Positions 1 through 7,761 are shown, numbered from the stretch's first letter. The stretch is 20,768 bases of DNA from Selenomonadales bacterium (GCA_017390595.1 JAFPBC010000142.1:1-20768), one strand, 5' to 3'. Numbers and translations are program-made. The notes: a model not told the origin generated them from the sequence alone.

Positions 1-40
1 GTTCGAACCGATCACATCGATCTTAAGAGAGAAGTCATAA
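1..40 (+). CDS. rnhB: C-terminal tail of upstream gene, possibly ribonuclease HII (partial)
   Basis: One frame, read from base 2, is open to a TAA at 38-40 and encodes the tail FEPITSILREKS. The TAA overlaps the ATG of yraN by one base, as expected for the last gene before yraN in an operon. RNase HII proteins often end shortly after an H-R-x-S-F-x-P-(I/V) motif, and rnhB lies just upstream of yraN in many Firmicutes; the visible F-E-P-I would fit. Only 12 codons are present, so both the gene and its identity are tentative; another small protein could end here. Confidence 0.35.
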   Translation, partial: FEPITSILREKS

Positions 41-399
41 TGGATACGAAAGAGCTTGGCGTTTTCGGCGAAGAACATGCCTCCTTGTATTTAGAAGACC
101 TTGGATATCAAATAGTAGCGCGTAATTATCGCAGTCGTTACGGCGAGATCGATATTATTGCCCAAAAGGACGAAACGATCGTTTTTATCGAAGTAAAAGC
201 AAGGCGGAGTTATCTTTACGGTGAACCGAAAGAATCTATCCATATACGAAAACAAAAAAAGCTGATTCAAACGGCAATGATATTTTTACAAGAAAATGAG
301 TGGGAAGATCGTGACTGCCGATTCGATGTGATCGAAGTTACTTTTTTGCCGAACGGTTCGATCAGGCCATATCATATTGAAAATGCTTTTTCTGAATGA
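40..399 (+). CDS. yraN: YraN family (UPF0102) predicted endonuclease-fold protein
   Basis: A 119-residue protein, typical length for the UPF0102/YraN family. The restriction-endonuclease-like core is clear: G-E-I-D-I at residues 35-39 and I-E-V-K-A-R at 50-55 give the PD-(D/E)XK constellation E36/D38, E51 and K53. The N-terminal G-x-x-G-E-x-x-A segment near residues 7-14 is also family-typical. The family is predicted to bind or cut nucleic acids, but no physiological substrate is firmly established. It sits between the probable rnhB tail (1-base overlap) and ubiX, so it is probably co-transcribed with both. No strong Shine-Dalgarno is visible before the ATG; translational coupling to the preceding stop is likely. 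The family assignment is secure; the function is not. Confidence 0.9.
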   Translation: MDTKELGVFGEEHASLYLEDLGYQIVARNYRSRYGEIDIIAQKDETIVFIEVKARRSYLYGEPKESIHIRKQKKLIQTAMIFLQENEWEDRDCRFDVIEVTFLPNGSIRPYHIENAFSE

Positions 400-404
400 G
401 GGAG
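398..404 (+). promoter_or_regulatory. Ribosome binding site setting the ubiX start
   Basis: GAGGGAG lies five bases before the ATG at 410 and overlaps the yraN stop codon. It argues for starting UbiX at 410 rather than at the in-frame ATG at 377, which would add eleven residues not expected in front of the M-K-I-V-V-G-M-T-G-A-S-G start of this family. Confidence 0.7.
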
Positions 405-409
405 ATATT

Positions 410-964
410 ATGAAAATTGTTGTAGGTATGACAGGTGCCAGTGGATCTATCTATACAGTACGTTTACTGGAAGTATTGCGTGAAGCAGGTTGCGAGATAC
501 ATTTCGTTGCCAGTGAAAGCGGATGGCAGGTCATTGAATATGAATGCGGATTGACGCAAGCTGATATTGAAAAACGAGTTACTCGCGTCTACGATGTCAA
601 TCAGATCGGTTCGGCGATCGCCAGCGGTTCTTTCCGTATGGATGCTATGGTCATCGTACCTTGCTCGATGAGAACGCTCGGTGGTATCGCAAACGGTATG
701 GCAGACAATCTTTTGATGCGTGCTGCCGATGTTGCGATGAAAGAGGGGAGACCGCTCTATATCGTTCCGCGCGAAACACCGCTTAGTGCGATACACCTTG
801 AAAACATGTTGAAATTGGCTCGTTTGGGTGTACGCATCATCCCTGCGATGCCGGGATTCTATCACCGTCCGAAAAACATGGACGAGCTCATCAATATGAT
901 GGTCGGCAAGATTTGCGACCAGATCGGAGTAGAACATACGCTGTTCGAGCGTTGGCAAGGATAA
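410..964 (+). CDS. ubiX: UbiX/Pad1 family flavin prenyltransferase
   Basis: A 184-residue protein of normal UbiX length. UbiX joins a dimethylallyl group to reduced FMN to make prenylated FMN, the cofactor of UbiD-type decarboxylases. The FMN-binding start V-G-M-T-G-A-S-G-S (residues 5-13), the P-C-S-M-R-T-L-G loop (84-91), V-P-R-E-T-P-L-S (119-126) and the late P-G-F-Y-H-R-P (148-154) are all family hallmarks. The start at 410 is chosen from its Shine-Dalgarno; the open frame extends further upstream but that would overlap yraN. No ubiD partner is in the window, so the client decarboxylase must be elsewhere. It lies between yraN and comM in an apparent operon. Cytoplasmic. The annotation is firm at family level; the downstream pathway cannot be told from this sequence. 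Confidence 0.93.
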   Translation: MKIVVGMTGASGSIYTVRLLEVLREAGCEIHFVASESGWQVIEYECGLTQADIEKRVTRVYDVNQIGSAIASGSFRMDAMVIVPCSMRTLGGIANGMADNLLMRAADVAMKEGRPLYIVPRETPLSAIHLENMLKLARLGVRIIPAMPGFYHRPKNMDELINMMVGKICDQIGVEHTLFERWQG

Positions 965-985
965 GCGAGAAAAGAAGGTATTAAG

Positions 986-2515
986 ATGTTTGCCGAAGCA
1001 ATAGGAGCAACAACATTAGGAATAGACGGAAAAGAGATACGAGTAGAAGTCGATATTATGAATGGATTGCCTGCGTTTGAGATCGTTGGGCTTCCCGAAG
1101 CGGCTGTTAAAGAGTCGAAAGAGCGTGTTCGTTCTGCTATTAAAAATTCGGGGTTCCAATTCCCGACAAAACGTATCGTTATCAATCTTGCGCCTGCGCA
1201 GATGAAGAAAAACAGTTCGGGGCTCGATCTGCCGATCGCTATCGGTATTCTTACCGCAAGTACCCAGATCAAACAGAATGTCGCCAGATCGTTTATGATG
1301 ATAGGGGAGTTGTCTCTCGAAGGGAAGATCCGCGGCGTAAACGGTGTTCTTCCAATGGCGATCCACGCACTCGAACAAGGCATTCATAAAATCGTTGTAT
1401 CAGAAGATAATAAAGAAGAAGCCGCACTCGTTGACGGACTTTCGGTTTATGCACCGTCTACGCTTCGTGACTTGATCCTTTTCTTAGAAGGTGAGCTTTC
1501 GCTCGAGCCGTGCAAGCCGACTGATTTTGTCGATGAATCGGTATCGGATAGATGTGATTTTGCCGACGTGCAAGGTCAACAGGCTGCCAAACGTGCACTT
1601 GAGATAGCTGCAGCGGGCGGTCATAACATTCTGATGAGTGGTCCTCCGGGTAGTGGTAAAACGATGCTGGCTCGTCGTATTCCAACGATACTCCCGTCTA
1701 TGACGCGTAAAGAAGCGCTCGAGATAACGAAAATATATAGTATCGCAGGATTCCTCAAACAACAATCGGGACTCTTGAAACACCGCCCGTTCCGTAGTCC
1801 GCATCACACAATATCTGATGTTGGTATGATCGGCGGAGGAAGAATACCCAAACCGGGCGAAGTCACCCTCAGCCATCATGGCGTATTGTTCCTTGATGAG
1901 TTTCCCGAGTTTTCCAAAGAGGCATTGGAAGCCTTGCGACAACCTCTCGAAGACTTCGAAGTAACGATCGCACGTGCCAATGCAACGCTGACATACCCTG
2001 CCAAATTTCTTCTGATCGTTGCTAAGAATCCTTGTCCGTGCGGATATTATGGTGATGCAGAACACACCTGCGGTTGTACGACTGCCGAGATCAGGCGCTA
2101 CAATCGAAAAATATCCGGTCCGCTCCTTGACCGTATCGATCTGCAGATTTGCGTACAACGACTGCCGTATGATGAATTGAAAAGCAATATGCAAACAGAA
2201 ACATCTGCCGATATCCGTGCGCGCGTAGAAAAAGCAAGAGCACGCCAACATGAGCGCCTTCTTCCGTACGGTCTTTTCTGCAACAGCCAGATGGGACATC
2301 GCGAACTCAAAAATCTTTGTCCTATGACGCCCGAAGCCGAAGCACTCTTAGGTCAAGCATATCAACAGATGAAAATGAGCGCTCGCAGTTATGACCGCAT
2401 CATCAAAGTCGCCAGAACGATCGCAGACTTAGCCGAATCTGATATCATTGAAGCGATCCATATCGCCGAAGCCGTTCAGCTTCGCAGTACGCCCGAAGAT
2501 TCACTCTATCAATAA
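986..2515 (+). CDS. comM: ComM/YifB family Mg-chelatase-like AAA+ ATPase
   Basis: A 509-residue protein matching the YifB/ComM family in length and order: an N-terminal ChlI-type (Lon-protease-like fold) domain at about 1-170, an AAA+ core at about 190-400, and a C-terminal Mg_chelatase_C helical domain. Walker A is G-P-P-G-S-G-K-T (219-226) and Walker B is L-F-L-D-E-F (301-306). A cysteine-rich stretch (C350, C352, C362, C364 in N-P-C-P-C-G...C-G-C) follows, as in other family members. In naturally transformable bacteria ComM is a hexameric helicase that promotes branch migration during DNA integration; in others its role is unclear. No dprA or other competence gene is adjacent, so a competence role is inference. 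The start ATG has GAAGG a few bases upstream; the gap to ubiX is 21 bases. Confidence 0.92.
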   Translation: MFAEAIGATTLGIDGKEIRVEVDIMNGLPAFEIVGLPEAAVKESKERVRSAIKNSGFQFPTKRIVINLAPAQMKKNSSGLDLPIAIGILTASTQIKQNVARSFMMIGELSLEGKIRGVNGVLPMAIHALEQGIHKIVVSEDNKEEAALVDGLSVYAPSTLRDLILFLEGELSLEPCKPTDFVDESVSDRCDFADVQGQQAAKRALEIAAAGGHNILMSGPPGSGKTMLARRIPTILPSMTRKEALEITKIYSIAGFLKQQSGLLKHRPFRSPHHTISDVGMIGGGRIPKPGEVTLSHHGVLFLDEFPEFSKEALEALRQPLEDFEVTIARANATLTYPAKFLLIVAKNPCPCGYYGDAEHTCGCTTAEIRRYNRKISGPLLDRIDLQICVQRLPYDELKSNMQTETSADIRARVEKARARQHERLLPYGLFCNSQMGHRELKNLCPMTPEAEALLGQAYQQMKMSARSYDRIIKVARTIADLAESDIIEAIHIAEAVQLRSTPEDSLYQ

Positions 2516-2520
2516 AGGAT

Positions 2521-2994
2521 GTGCTAAGGTCGATGAGACGTCGTGCGGATCATGTTACCGATATCTCGATAGACGACTTATATCACAAGGGAATCAAAGG
2601 CATCTTGCTCGATCTTGATAATACGATCGTAGCTTGGAGCGAACAGAATGTTTCGCCCGCTACTCGTCAATGGATACAACAAGGCAAGCAAAAAGGCATA
2701 TCATTTTGTTTACTGTCGAATTCCTACACATCACGTGCAAGACGGATCGCAAACGAACTTGATATCCATGTTATCGCACCTGCTTTTAAGCCACTTCCTT
2801 TCGGATATCAAAGAGCGATGAGACTGCTTGCTACAACGAATTCGAATACGTTAATGGTCGGAGACCAACTGTTTACCGATATGCTTGGAGCACATCTTTT
2901 GAAGATCGATACGATATGCGTTATGCCACTCAGTACGAGAGAATTTTGTCTGACGCGAATTTCACGCTGTTTGGAACGGCTCGTCTCAAAATAA
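2521..2994 (+). CDS. yqeG: YqeG family HAD-IIIA phosphatase
   Basis: A protein of about 157 residues with all four HAD motifs: D-L-D-N-T (31-35, nucleophile D31 and D33), S-N-S (66-68), K90 followed by P, and G-D-Q-L-F-T-D (114-120). The ending with P-L-S-T-R-E-F and T-R-I-S-R-C-L-E resembles YqeG of Firmicutes. Members are small cytoplasmic phosphatases; phosphatidylglycerophosphate phosphatase activity is known for eukaryotic and some bacterial relatives, but the substrate here cannot be read from sequence. The start is uncertain: GTG at 2521 gives a family-like N-terminus but AAAGGA lies almost against it, while ATG at 2533 has AAGG only three bases upstream. It is placed immediately before aroE, a common arrangement in Firmicutes. 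Confidence 0.88.
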   Translation: MLRSMRRRADHVTDISIDDLYHKGIKGILLDLDNTIVAWSEQNVSPATRQWIQQGKQKGISFCLLSNSYTSRARRIANELDIHVIAPAFKPLPFGYQRAMRLLATTNSNTLMVGDQLFTDMLGAHLLKIDTICVMPLSTREFCLTRISRCLERLVSK

Positions 2995-3007
2995 AGGAGA
3001 ATGAAGT

Positions 3008-3874
3008 ATGATTACAGGTAAAACGAATTGTGTCGGTATTTTGGGCTATCCTGTGGGACATTCTCTGTCTCCCGTGATGCATAATGCCGCATTCGAAAAA
3101 AATCAAATGGACTATGTCTATATTCCTCTGCCTACACCATCCACTGAGCTTAGTGTTGCTGTATCTGCATTAAAAGCATGGAACTTCCGCGGTGCCAATG
3201 TGACGATCCCACATAAAGTTGCCGTTATGGAATACCTTGATGAGATCGCGGAAGATGCACGCATGATCGGTGCAGTCAACACGATCACGATTCGTGATGG
3301 CAGAGCGATCGGCTCAAATACAGACGGAATTGGTTTTATTGCATCACTTCGTAAAGCCGGTGCCGCTCCCGAAGGCGGCAAAGCCGTTCTTTTAGGTGCG
3401 GGCGGTGCGGCAAGAGCCGTCGTGTGGGGACTTCTTCAAAACGGCATCGAAAACATTACGATCCTTGTACGCAATATAGAAAAAGGATCAGCTTTTGCCG
3501 AACGTTTCGCATCGCACGGTGATATCAAAGTCTATGCGTTCGATGATGCAGAAGCGAAAAAAGCACTTCGTACGTGTACGCTTCTCGTCAATACGACACC
3601 GCTCGGTATGGCACCCAAGCTCGACGCAATGCCCAACGTCGATTGGGCAGATGTCGCCGAAGGTGCTGTCGTATATGATCTGATCTATACACCGCTTATG
3701 ACACGTTTTTTACGCGAGGCACAAGAGCATGGTCACCAAGTTATCAATGGTAAAGATATGCTCATCGAACAAGGTGCGGAATCCTTCTTCCGATGGACAG
3801 GTATAGAACCGCATCGTCCGAGCATGGAAGAAGCATTCGACAGTTTTTGGGAATCTCGCCAAAAAAACGACTGA
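3008..3874 (+). CDS. aroE: Shikimate dehydrogenase (NADP-dependent type)
   Basis: A 288-residue AroE, which reduces 3-dehydroshikimate to shikimate with NADPH. Substrate-binding S-L-S-P-V-M-H-N (19-26), N-V-T-I-P-H-K with catalytic K70, N91 and N-T-D-G-I-G with D106 are visible. The nucleotide-binding loop G-A-G-G-A-A is at 130-135, and a family-typical N-T-T-P-L-G-M and late G-x-x-M-L-I-x-Q-G-A follow. The ATG at 3008 is chosen because AAAGGAGA sits seven bases upstream; an earlier ATG at 3001 is followed by a stop after six codons. It follows yqeG by 13 bases and probably ends the first operon, since a promoter-like sequence lies between it and aroC. A clear assignment; strict shikimate (AroE) versus dual quinate/shikimate (YdiB-like) use is not proven, but linkage to aroCKB favours AroE. 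Confidence 0.95.
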   Translation: MITGKTNCVGILGYPVGHSLSPVMHNAAFEKNQMDYVYIPLPTPSTELSVAVSALKAWNFRGANVTIPHKVAVMEYLDEIAEDARMIGAVNTITIRDGRAIGSNTDGIGFIASLRKAGAAPEGGKAVLLGAGGAARAVVWGLLQNGIENITILVRNIEKGSAFAERFASHGDIKVYAFDDAEAKKALRTCTLLVNTTPLGMAPKLDAMPNVDWADVAEGAVVYDLIYTPLMTRFLREAQEHGHQVINGKDMLIEQGAESFFRWTGIEPHRPSMEEAFDSFWESRQKND

Positions 3875-3876
3875 TA

Positions 3877-3905
3877 TTGTATTCCTACCAAAAAACAGAT
3901 ATAAT
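3877..3905 (+). promoter_or_regulatory. Probable sigma-70-type promoter for aroC-aroK-aroB-pfkA
   Basis: A perfect TATAAT (3900-3905) lies 17 bases after TTGTAT (3877-3882), which matches three of six consensus -35 positions. It lies in the 86-base gap between aroE and aroC, the only sizeable gap in the aro region. The predicted transcription start is near 3912, giving a leader of about 50 bases. Confidence 0.6.
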
Positions 3906-3922
3906 AAAAGATGGTCTTTTAT
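3904..3922 (+). repeat. Perfect 8-bp inverted repeat over the predicted transcription start
   Basis: ATAAAAGA, TGG, TCTTTTAT form an exact 8-bp inverted repeat with a 3-base centre. It begins on the last two bases of the -10 box and spans the predicted start site. That position suits a repressor operator. There is no T-run after it, so it does not look like a terminator for aroE, and a transcript starting near 3912 would lack the left arm, which argues against an RNA hairpin from this promoter. Confidence 0.5.
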
Positions 3923-3960
3923 ACCAACAATGAATCAGTAAGAGAAAGTAGTGGATAAAG

Positions 3961-5106
3961 ATGTTCCGTTTTTTAACTACAGGAGAATCTCACGGCCAGT
4001 GCTTGACAGCGATCATCGAAGGATTGCCGGCAGGACTGAAGGTCAATGTTGATAAAATAAATGAAGAATTGGCTAAACGCCAACAAGGTTACGGTCGCGG
4101 TGGTCGTATGAAAATAGAGACCGACCGCGTCGACATCGTATCGGGTGTTCGTTTCGGTGAAACGATGGGAGATCCGATCACGCTTCGTATCCAAAACAAA
4201 GATTGGGAAAACTGGACAGACAGAATGTCGGTCAGCGGTATGCCCGCAGGCGCTCCTGTTACGGCGGCTCGTCCCGGTCATGCTGACTTGAGCGGTATTT
4301 TAAAATATGACCGTACCGATATTCGCGATATCTTAGAACGTGCCAGTGCACGTGAGACAGCGGCTCGTGTTGCTGTCGGTGCACTTTGCAAGCAGTTCCT
4401 CGAATCGTGTGGTATCTCGCTTGTCGCACATGTTACCAATATCGGCGGCGTAGCTATGACAGATGCAGATATCCAAGACTGGGATCATTACCGCGCATCT
4501 GAAATGCGCTGCACAAACGAAGCCGTAGAAGCAAGAATGAAACAAGCTATCGACGAAGCAAAACAAGCAGGCGATACACTCGGCGGTGTATTCGAAGTGA
4601 TCGTTCGCGGCAGTATGGTCGGTCTCGGCAGTCATACGCAATGGGATCGTAAACTCGATGCGAAGATCGCGGCAGCTATGATGTCTATCCAAGCTATCAA
4701 AGGTGTAGAGATCGGTGTCGGTTTCGAATACGGTAATCTTCCGGGCAGCCAAGCACATGACGAACTGTTCTACGAAGAAGGTCGCGGATATTACCGTACG
4801 AGCAATCGTGCAGGCGGTCTGGAAGGCGGTATGACAAACGGTGAAGATATTATCGTAAAAGCCGTTATGAAACCGATCCCAACGCTTATGCAACCACTTT
4901 CGTCTGTCGATGTGCATACGCATGAAGCGGTCAAAGCATGTCGCGAACGAAGCGATGTATGCGCTGTTTCGGCGGCATCGGTAGTCGGCGAAGCAATGAT
5001 GGCGATCGTTATGACAGAAGCCGTTCTTGAAAAGTTCGGCGGAGATTGCATGGTCGATTTCTTGGCAGCAGTCAGACATTATAAAGACAGAATAAAGCAG
5101 GCGTAA
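3961..5106 (+). CDS. aroC: Chorismate synthase
   Basis: A 381-residue AroC, which converts 5-enolpyruvylshikimate-3-phosphate to chorismate using reduced FMN. Conserved segments are T-G-E-S-H-G (7-12, with H11), R-P-G-H-A-D-L (104-110, with H107), R-A-S-A-R-E-T-A-A-R-V-A (127-138), and G-G-L-E-G-G-M-T-N-G-E near residue 280. It is the first gene of the second unit, behind the promoter at 3877-3905. The ribosome binding site is weak (a purine-rich AAGAGAAAG about a dozen bases upstream), in contrast with the strong sites of neighbouring genes. One base separates its stop from aroK. The reductase that supplies FMNH2 is not recognisable here. Assignment is secure. Confidence 0.97.
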   Translation: MFRFLTTGESHGQCLTAIIEGLPAGLKVNVDKINEELAKRQQGYGRGGRMKIETDRVDIVSGVRFGETMGDPITLRIQNKDWENWTDRMSVSGMPAGAPVTAARPGHADLSGILKYDRTDIRDILERASARETAARVAVGALCKQFLESCGISLVAHVTNIGGVAMTDADIQDWDHYRASEMRCTNEAVEARMKQAIDEAKQAGDTLGGVFEVIVRGSMVGLGSHTQWDRKLDAKIAAAMMSIQAIKGVEIGVGFEYGNLPGSQAHDELFYEEGRGYYRTSNRAGGLEGGMTNGEDIIVKAVMKPIPTLMQPLSSVDVHTHEAVKACRERSDVCAVSAASVVGEAMMAIVMTEAVLEKFGGDCMVDFLAAVRHYKDRIKQA

Positions 5107-5107
5107 T

Positions 5108-5626
5108 ATGAAAAATATCGTATTATTAGGATTTATGGGCTCGGGCAAAAGCAGTGTCGGCAGAATACTTAGCAAACGTCTGCAAAGACCGTTCATCGAT
5201 ACCGACCATAAAATAGAAAAAGATCATGGCAAAAAGATACCTGAGATCTTTGCCGAATGCGGCGAAGAAGGATTTCGCAATATCGAACAAAAAACGATAG
5301 AAGAAGTCAGTCGTATGGAAGGCGCTATCATCTCAACCGGTGGTGGCAGTGTTCTCAGGAAAGCGAATGTTGACGCACTGCGCAAAAATGGTATCTTAAT
5401 TACACTGACGGCTTCTCCCGAAGTCATTATCGAGCGTGTCAGTCGCAAAAAAAATCGACCGCTTCTGAATCGTCCCGACCGCGATGAATTCATTCATAAG
5501 TTGATGGAAGAAAGAAAACCATTTTATAGTGTAGCCGATCTGGTACTTGATACGTCCGGCAATGAGCTTCATGATGTTACACGCAGGATCATCGGTTATT
5601 TATTGAGACGAGGTGAGCTGAAATGA
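5108..5626 (+). CDS. aroK: Shikimate kinase
   Basis: A 172-residue shikimate kinase of the NMP-kinase fold, phosphorylating the 3-hydroxyl of shikimate with ATP. The P-loop is G-F-M-G-S-G-K-S (8-15). Shikimate-binding D33 (in I-D-T-D) and R57 (F-R-N-I-E), the G-G-G at 78-80, and the lid R-P-L-L-N-R (117-122) are present. It starts one base after the aroC stop and its own stop overlaps the aroB ATG (ATGA), so aroC-aroK-aroB should be translationally coupled. It has no strong Shine-Dalgarno of its own. The assignment is firm. Confidence 0.96.
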   Translation: MKNIVLLGFMGSGKSSVGRILSKRLQRPFIDTDHKIEKDHGKKIPEIFAECGEEGFRNIEQKTIEEVSRMEGAIISTGGGSVLRKANVDALRKNGILITLTASPEVIIERVSRKKNRPLLNRPDRDEFIHKLMEERKPFYSVADLVLDTSGNELHDVTRRIIGYLLRRGELK

Positions 5627-6720
5627 ACGAAGTTCGTGTTTCACTTGGCGAAAGAAGCTACTCTATCCATATCGGAAACGGCATCTTGCACACCATTGGC
5701 GAAAATATGAACGCATTTTCGTTCAGCCGTAAGACACTCGTCATTTCTGATACGAATGTTGCACCGCTCTATCTTGATACGGTAGTAAACAGCTTGCAAG
5801 AAGCAGGTTTTGTCCCTTATACGGCAATCGTAGAAGCAGGGGAGAAGAGCAAAGCCTTCGCTACGGCAGAACAGCTTTTTACGACGTGTATCGAAGCAGG
5901 GCTTGATCGTAAATCGCCTATTATCGCACTCGGCGGTGGCGTGATCGGCGACTTGGCAGGATTTGTTGCGGCGACATATCTTCGCGGTGTGCCGTTTATC
6001 CAGATACCGACCAGTTTATTGGCACAAGTCGACTCCAGCGTCGGCGGAAAAGTTGCTGTTAATCATCCGCTTGGTAAAAACTTGATCGGTGCATTCTATC
6101 AGCCTAAATTCGTTTTGATCGATACCGATACGCTTACAACACTTCCTCCCAGAGAATTGTCGACAGGTTTGGCGGAAGTTATCAAATATGGCTTGATCGC
6201 AGATAACTCACTATTCACGTATCTTTCATCGCATAGCGAGGAAGTCTTGTCGCTGGAACCCGATGCTATCCGTCATCTCGTTACACGTTCTTGCGAGATC
6301 AAAGCAGATGTCGTCGAACGTGACGAGAAAGAATCATCGCTTCGTATGATATTGAATTTTGGTCATACGGCGGCTCATGCGATTGAAGCCAACACAGGTT
6401 ATCGTCTCTACAATCACGGTGAAGCTGTTGCTGTCGGTATGGTCGCAGCTGCACGTATCAGCAAAGATTGCGGTTACCTCGATAACGAGGCAGTCCGTGT
6501 GATCGAAGAGCAGATCGAGCAGTATCGTCTGCCGCTTACGGCATCGGATTGTACAGAACAAGAATTGTACGATCTGCTTTATCATGATAAAAAAATGATC
6601 GGCGGAAAATTAAACTGGGTACTCTTAACAAAAATCGGAGAAACTAAGATTCGCTCCGATATCAAAGAAGAAATCATTCACCATGCATTGGCAAGTATTC
6701 TTGCCGATGGTGTAAAATAA
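5623..6720 (+). CDS. aroB: 3-dehydroquinate synthase
   Basis: A 365-residue AroB, which cyclises DAHP to 3-dehydroquinate using NAD and a divalent metal. The NAD-binding G-G-G-V-I-G-D-L-A-G-F-V-A-A-T-Y-L-R-G (104-122), the P-T-S-L-L-A-Q-V-D-S-S-V-G-G-K block (129-143) and the probable metal ligands E185, H248 (N-F-G-H-T) and H265 (N-H-G-E-A) are visible. The ATG at 5623 overlaps the aroK stop and has GAGGTGA six bases upstream. Its product feeds the pathway upstream of AroE and AroK, yet the dehydratase (aroD/aroQ) between them is not in the window. It is followed after 15 bases by pfkA with a strong ribosome binding site and no terminator between. Confidence 0.97.
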   Translation: MNEVRVSLGERSYSIHIGNGILHTIGENMNAFSFSRKTLVISDTNVAPLYLDTVVNSLQEAGFVPYTAIVEAGEKSKAFATAEQLFTTCIEAGLDRKSPIIALGGGVIGDLAGFVAATYLRGVPFIQIPTSLLAQVDSSVGGKVAVNHPLGKNLIGAFYQPKFVLIDTDTLTTLPPRELSTGLAEVIKYGLIADNSLFTYLSSHSEEVLSLEPDAIRHLVTRSCEIKADVVERDEKESSLRMILNFGHTAAHAIEANTGYRLYNHGEAVAVGMVAAARISKDCGYLDNEAVRVIEEQIEQYRLPLTASDCTEQELYDLLYHDKKMIGGKLNWVLLTKIGETKIRSDIKEEIIHHALASILADGVK

Positions 6721-6735
6721 AAGGAGGCATTCATA

Positions 6736-7695
6736 ATGAGAAGAATTGCCATTTTAACAAGCGGCGGCGATGCCCCCGGCATGAACGGTGCTATTCGTGC
6801 CGTTGTACGTAAAAGTCTTTATTACGGTTATGAAGTATATGGCATAGAACGCGGATACGAAGGCCTTATCCAAGGCAACTTCCGCAAAATGGACAGTGCA
6901 TCGGTAGCAGGTATCATCCAACGCGGCGGTACTGTGCTCAAAACGGCACGAAGCAAAGATTATCGCACGACGGAAGGCTTTAACAAAGCACTCCGCAACC
7001 TGAAAGAATACGGCATTTTCTGTGTTGTCGTCATCGGTGGTGACGGCTCGATGGCAGGTGCCAGAAAACTGACAGAAGCAGGTATCAACACAGTCGTTAT
7101 CCCCGGTACGATCGACAACGATATGGCAGGTACCGATTACACGATTGGATTCGATACAGCGCTCAATACAGCACTCGAAGCAGTCAATAAGATCCGTGAT
7201 ACGGTAGAATCGCACAGCCGTGTTGCGATCATCGAAGTAATGGGCAGAAGCGCAGGTCACATCGCTCTTATGACAGGCCTTGCTTGCGGTGCGGAAAAAA
7301 TACTTCTCCCGGAAGAAAAAGTTGATCTCGACAGCGTATGCCGCAAACTGAGCGAAACGTATAAACGCGGTAAACGTTACAGTATCATTGTTGTTGCCGA
7401 AGGCGCAGCCAGCGGTTATGACGTTGCCAAAGCGATCAAAGAAAAAACCGAGTTCGACGCAAGCGTAACTGTACTCGGCTATATCCAGCGCGGCGGTTCT
7501 CCCAGCGCAAAAGACAATATCATGGCAAGCCGTATGGGTAGTGCCGCTGTTGACGCGATCGCCGAAAACCACATGAACTGTCTTGTTGGTGCAAATATGG
7601 GTGAGATCGTTCTCTTGGATTATGAAACGGCAGTCCATGTCGTTCGCGGAGTCAACAAAAAGCTTCATCAATTAGCAGGCATTTTGTCTTTGTAA
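6736..7695 (+). CDS. pfkA: ATP-dependent 6-phosphofructokinase
   Basis: A 319-residue PfkA, the length of the bacterial ATP enzymes, phosphorylating fructose 6-phosphate in glycolysis. Residues 9-18 carry the T-S-G-G-D-A-P-G-M-N type start. G-G-D-G-S (101-105) has the glycine typical of ATP use, and P-G-T-I-D-N-D (123-129) has glycine where pyrophosphate-dependent enzymes usually have lysine; D127 is the catalytic base. M-G-R-S-A-G-H (169-175) binds sugar phosphate. A near-consensus AAGGAGG (6721-6727) lies eight bases before the ATG. It is the last gene of the aroCKB unit, closed by the terminator at 7711-7760; pykA is not beside it. Allosteric control by PEP/ADP is usual for this class but not proven here. 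Confidence 0.97.
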   Translation: MRRIAILTSGGDAPGMNGAIRAVVRKSLYYGYEVYGIERGYEGLIQGNFRKMDSASVAGIIQRGGTVLKTARSKDYRTTEGFNKALRNLKEYGIFCVVVIGGDGSMAGARKLTEAGINTVVIPGTIDNDMAGTDYTIGFDTALNTALEAVNKIRDTVESHSRVAIIEVMGRSAGHIALMTGLACGAEKILLPEEKVDLDSVCRKLSETYKRGKRYSIIVVAEGAASGYDVAKAIKEKTEFDASVTVLGYIQRGGSPSAKDNIMASRMGSAAVDAIAENHMNCLVGANMGEIVLLDYETAVHVVRGVNKKLHQLAGILSL

Positions 7696-7710
7696 AAGAG
7701 TATGATAGGG

Positions 7711-7760
7711 CAAAAGAGGAGGTAAACGGACGCTCCGTTGCTTTCTCTTTTGTTTCGTTT
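7711..7760 (+). terminator. Intrinsic terminator after pfkA
   Basis: An outer stem CAAAAGAG (7711-7718) pairs with CTCTTTTG (7745-7752), and an inner stem AACGGA (7725-7730) pairs with TCCGTT (7734-7739) around a CGC loop. The bases between can pair through several G-T wobbles with one bulge. A T-rich tail (TTTCGTTT) follows. It should end the aroC-aroK-aroB-pfkA transcript. Confidence 0.75.
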
Positions 7761-7761
7761 C

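Noticed and set aside
616..625. GGCGATCGCC, which contains the HIP1 octamer GCGATCGC known from cyanobacteria
   Set aside because: It is the only copy I noticed, and no dispersed repeat series was seen; it fits the general GATC excess.
3001..3021. ATG at 3001 as a start for aroE or a leader peptide
   Set aside because: The frame stops after six codons and the ribosome binding site spacing fits the ATG at 3008; six codons hold no aromatic run or attenuator structure.
6754..7671. A 305-codon open frame on the minus strand opposite pfkA, and similar long minus-strand frames opposite aroC, comM and der
   Set aside because: They mirror strongly conserved + strand genes, have low-complexity Cys/Arg/Phe-rich translations without domains, and lack ribosome binding sites. 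They are shadows of codon bias.
7717..7727. GAGGAGGTAAA as a ribosome binding site for a small gene after pfkA
   Set aside because: No start codon with a usable frame follows at normal spacing, and the bases form part of the terminator stem.
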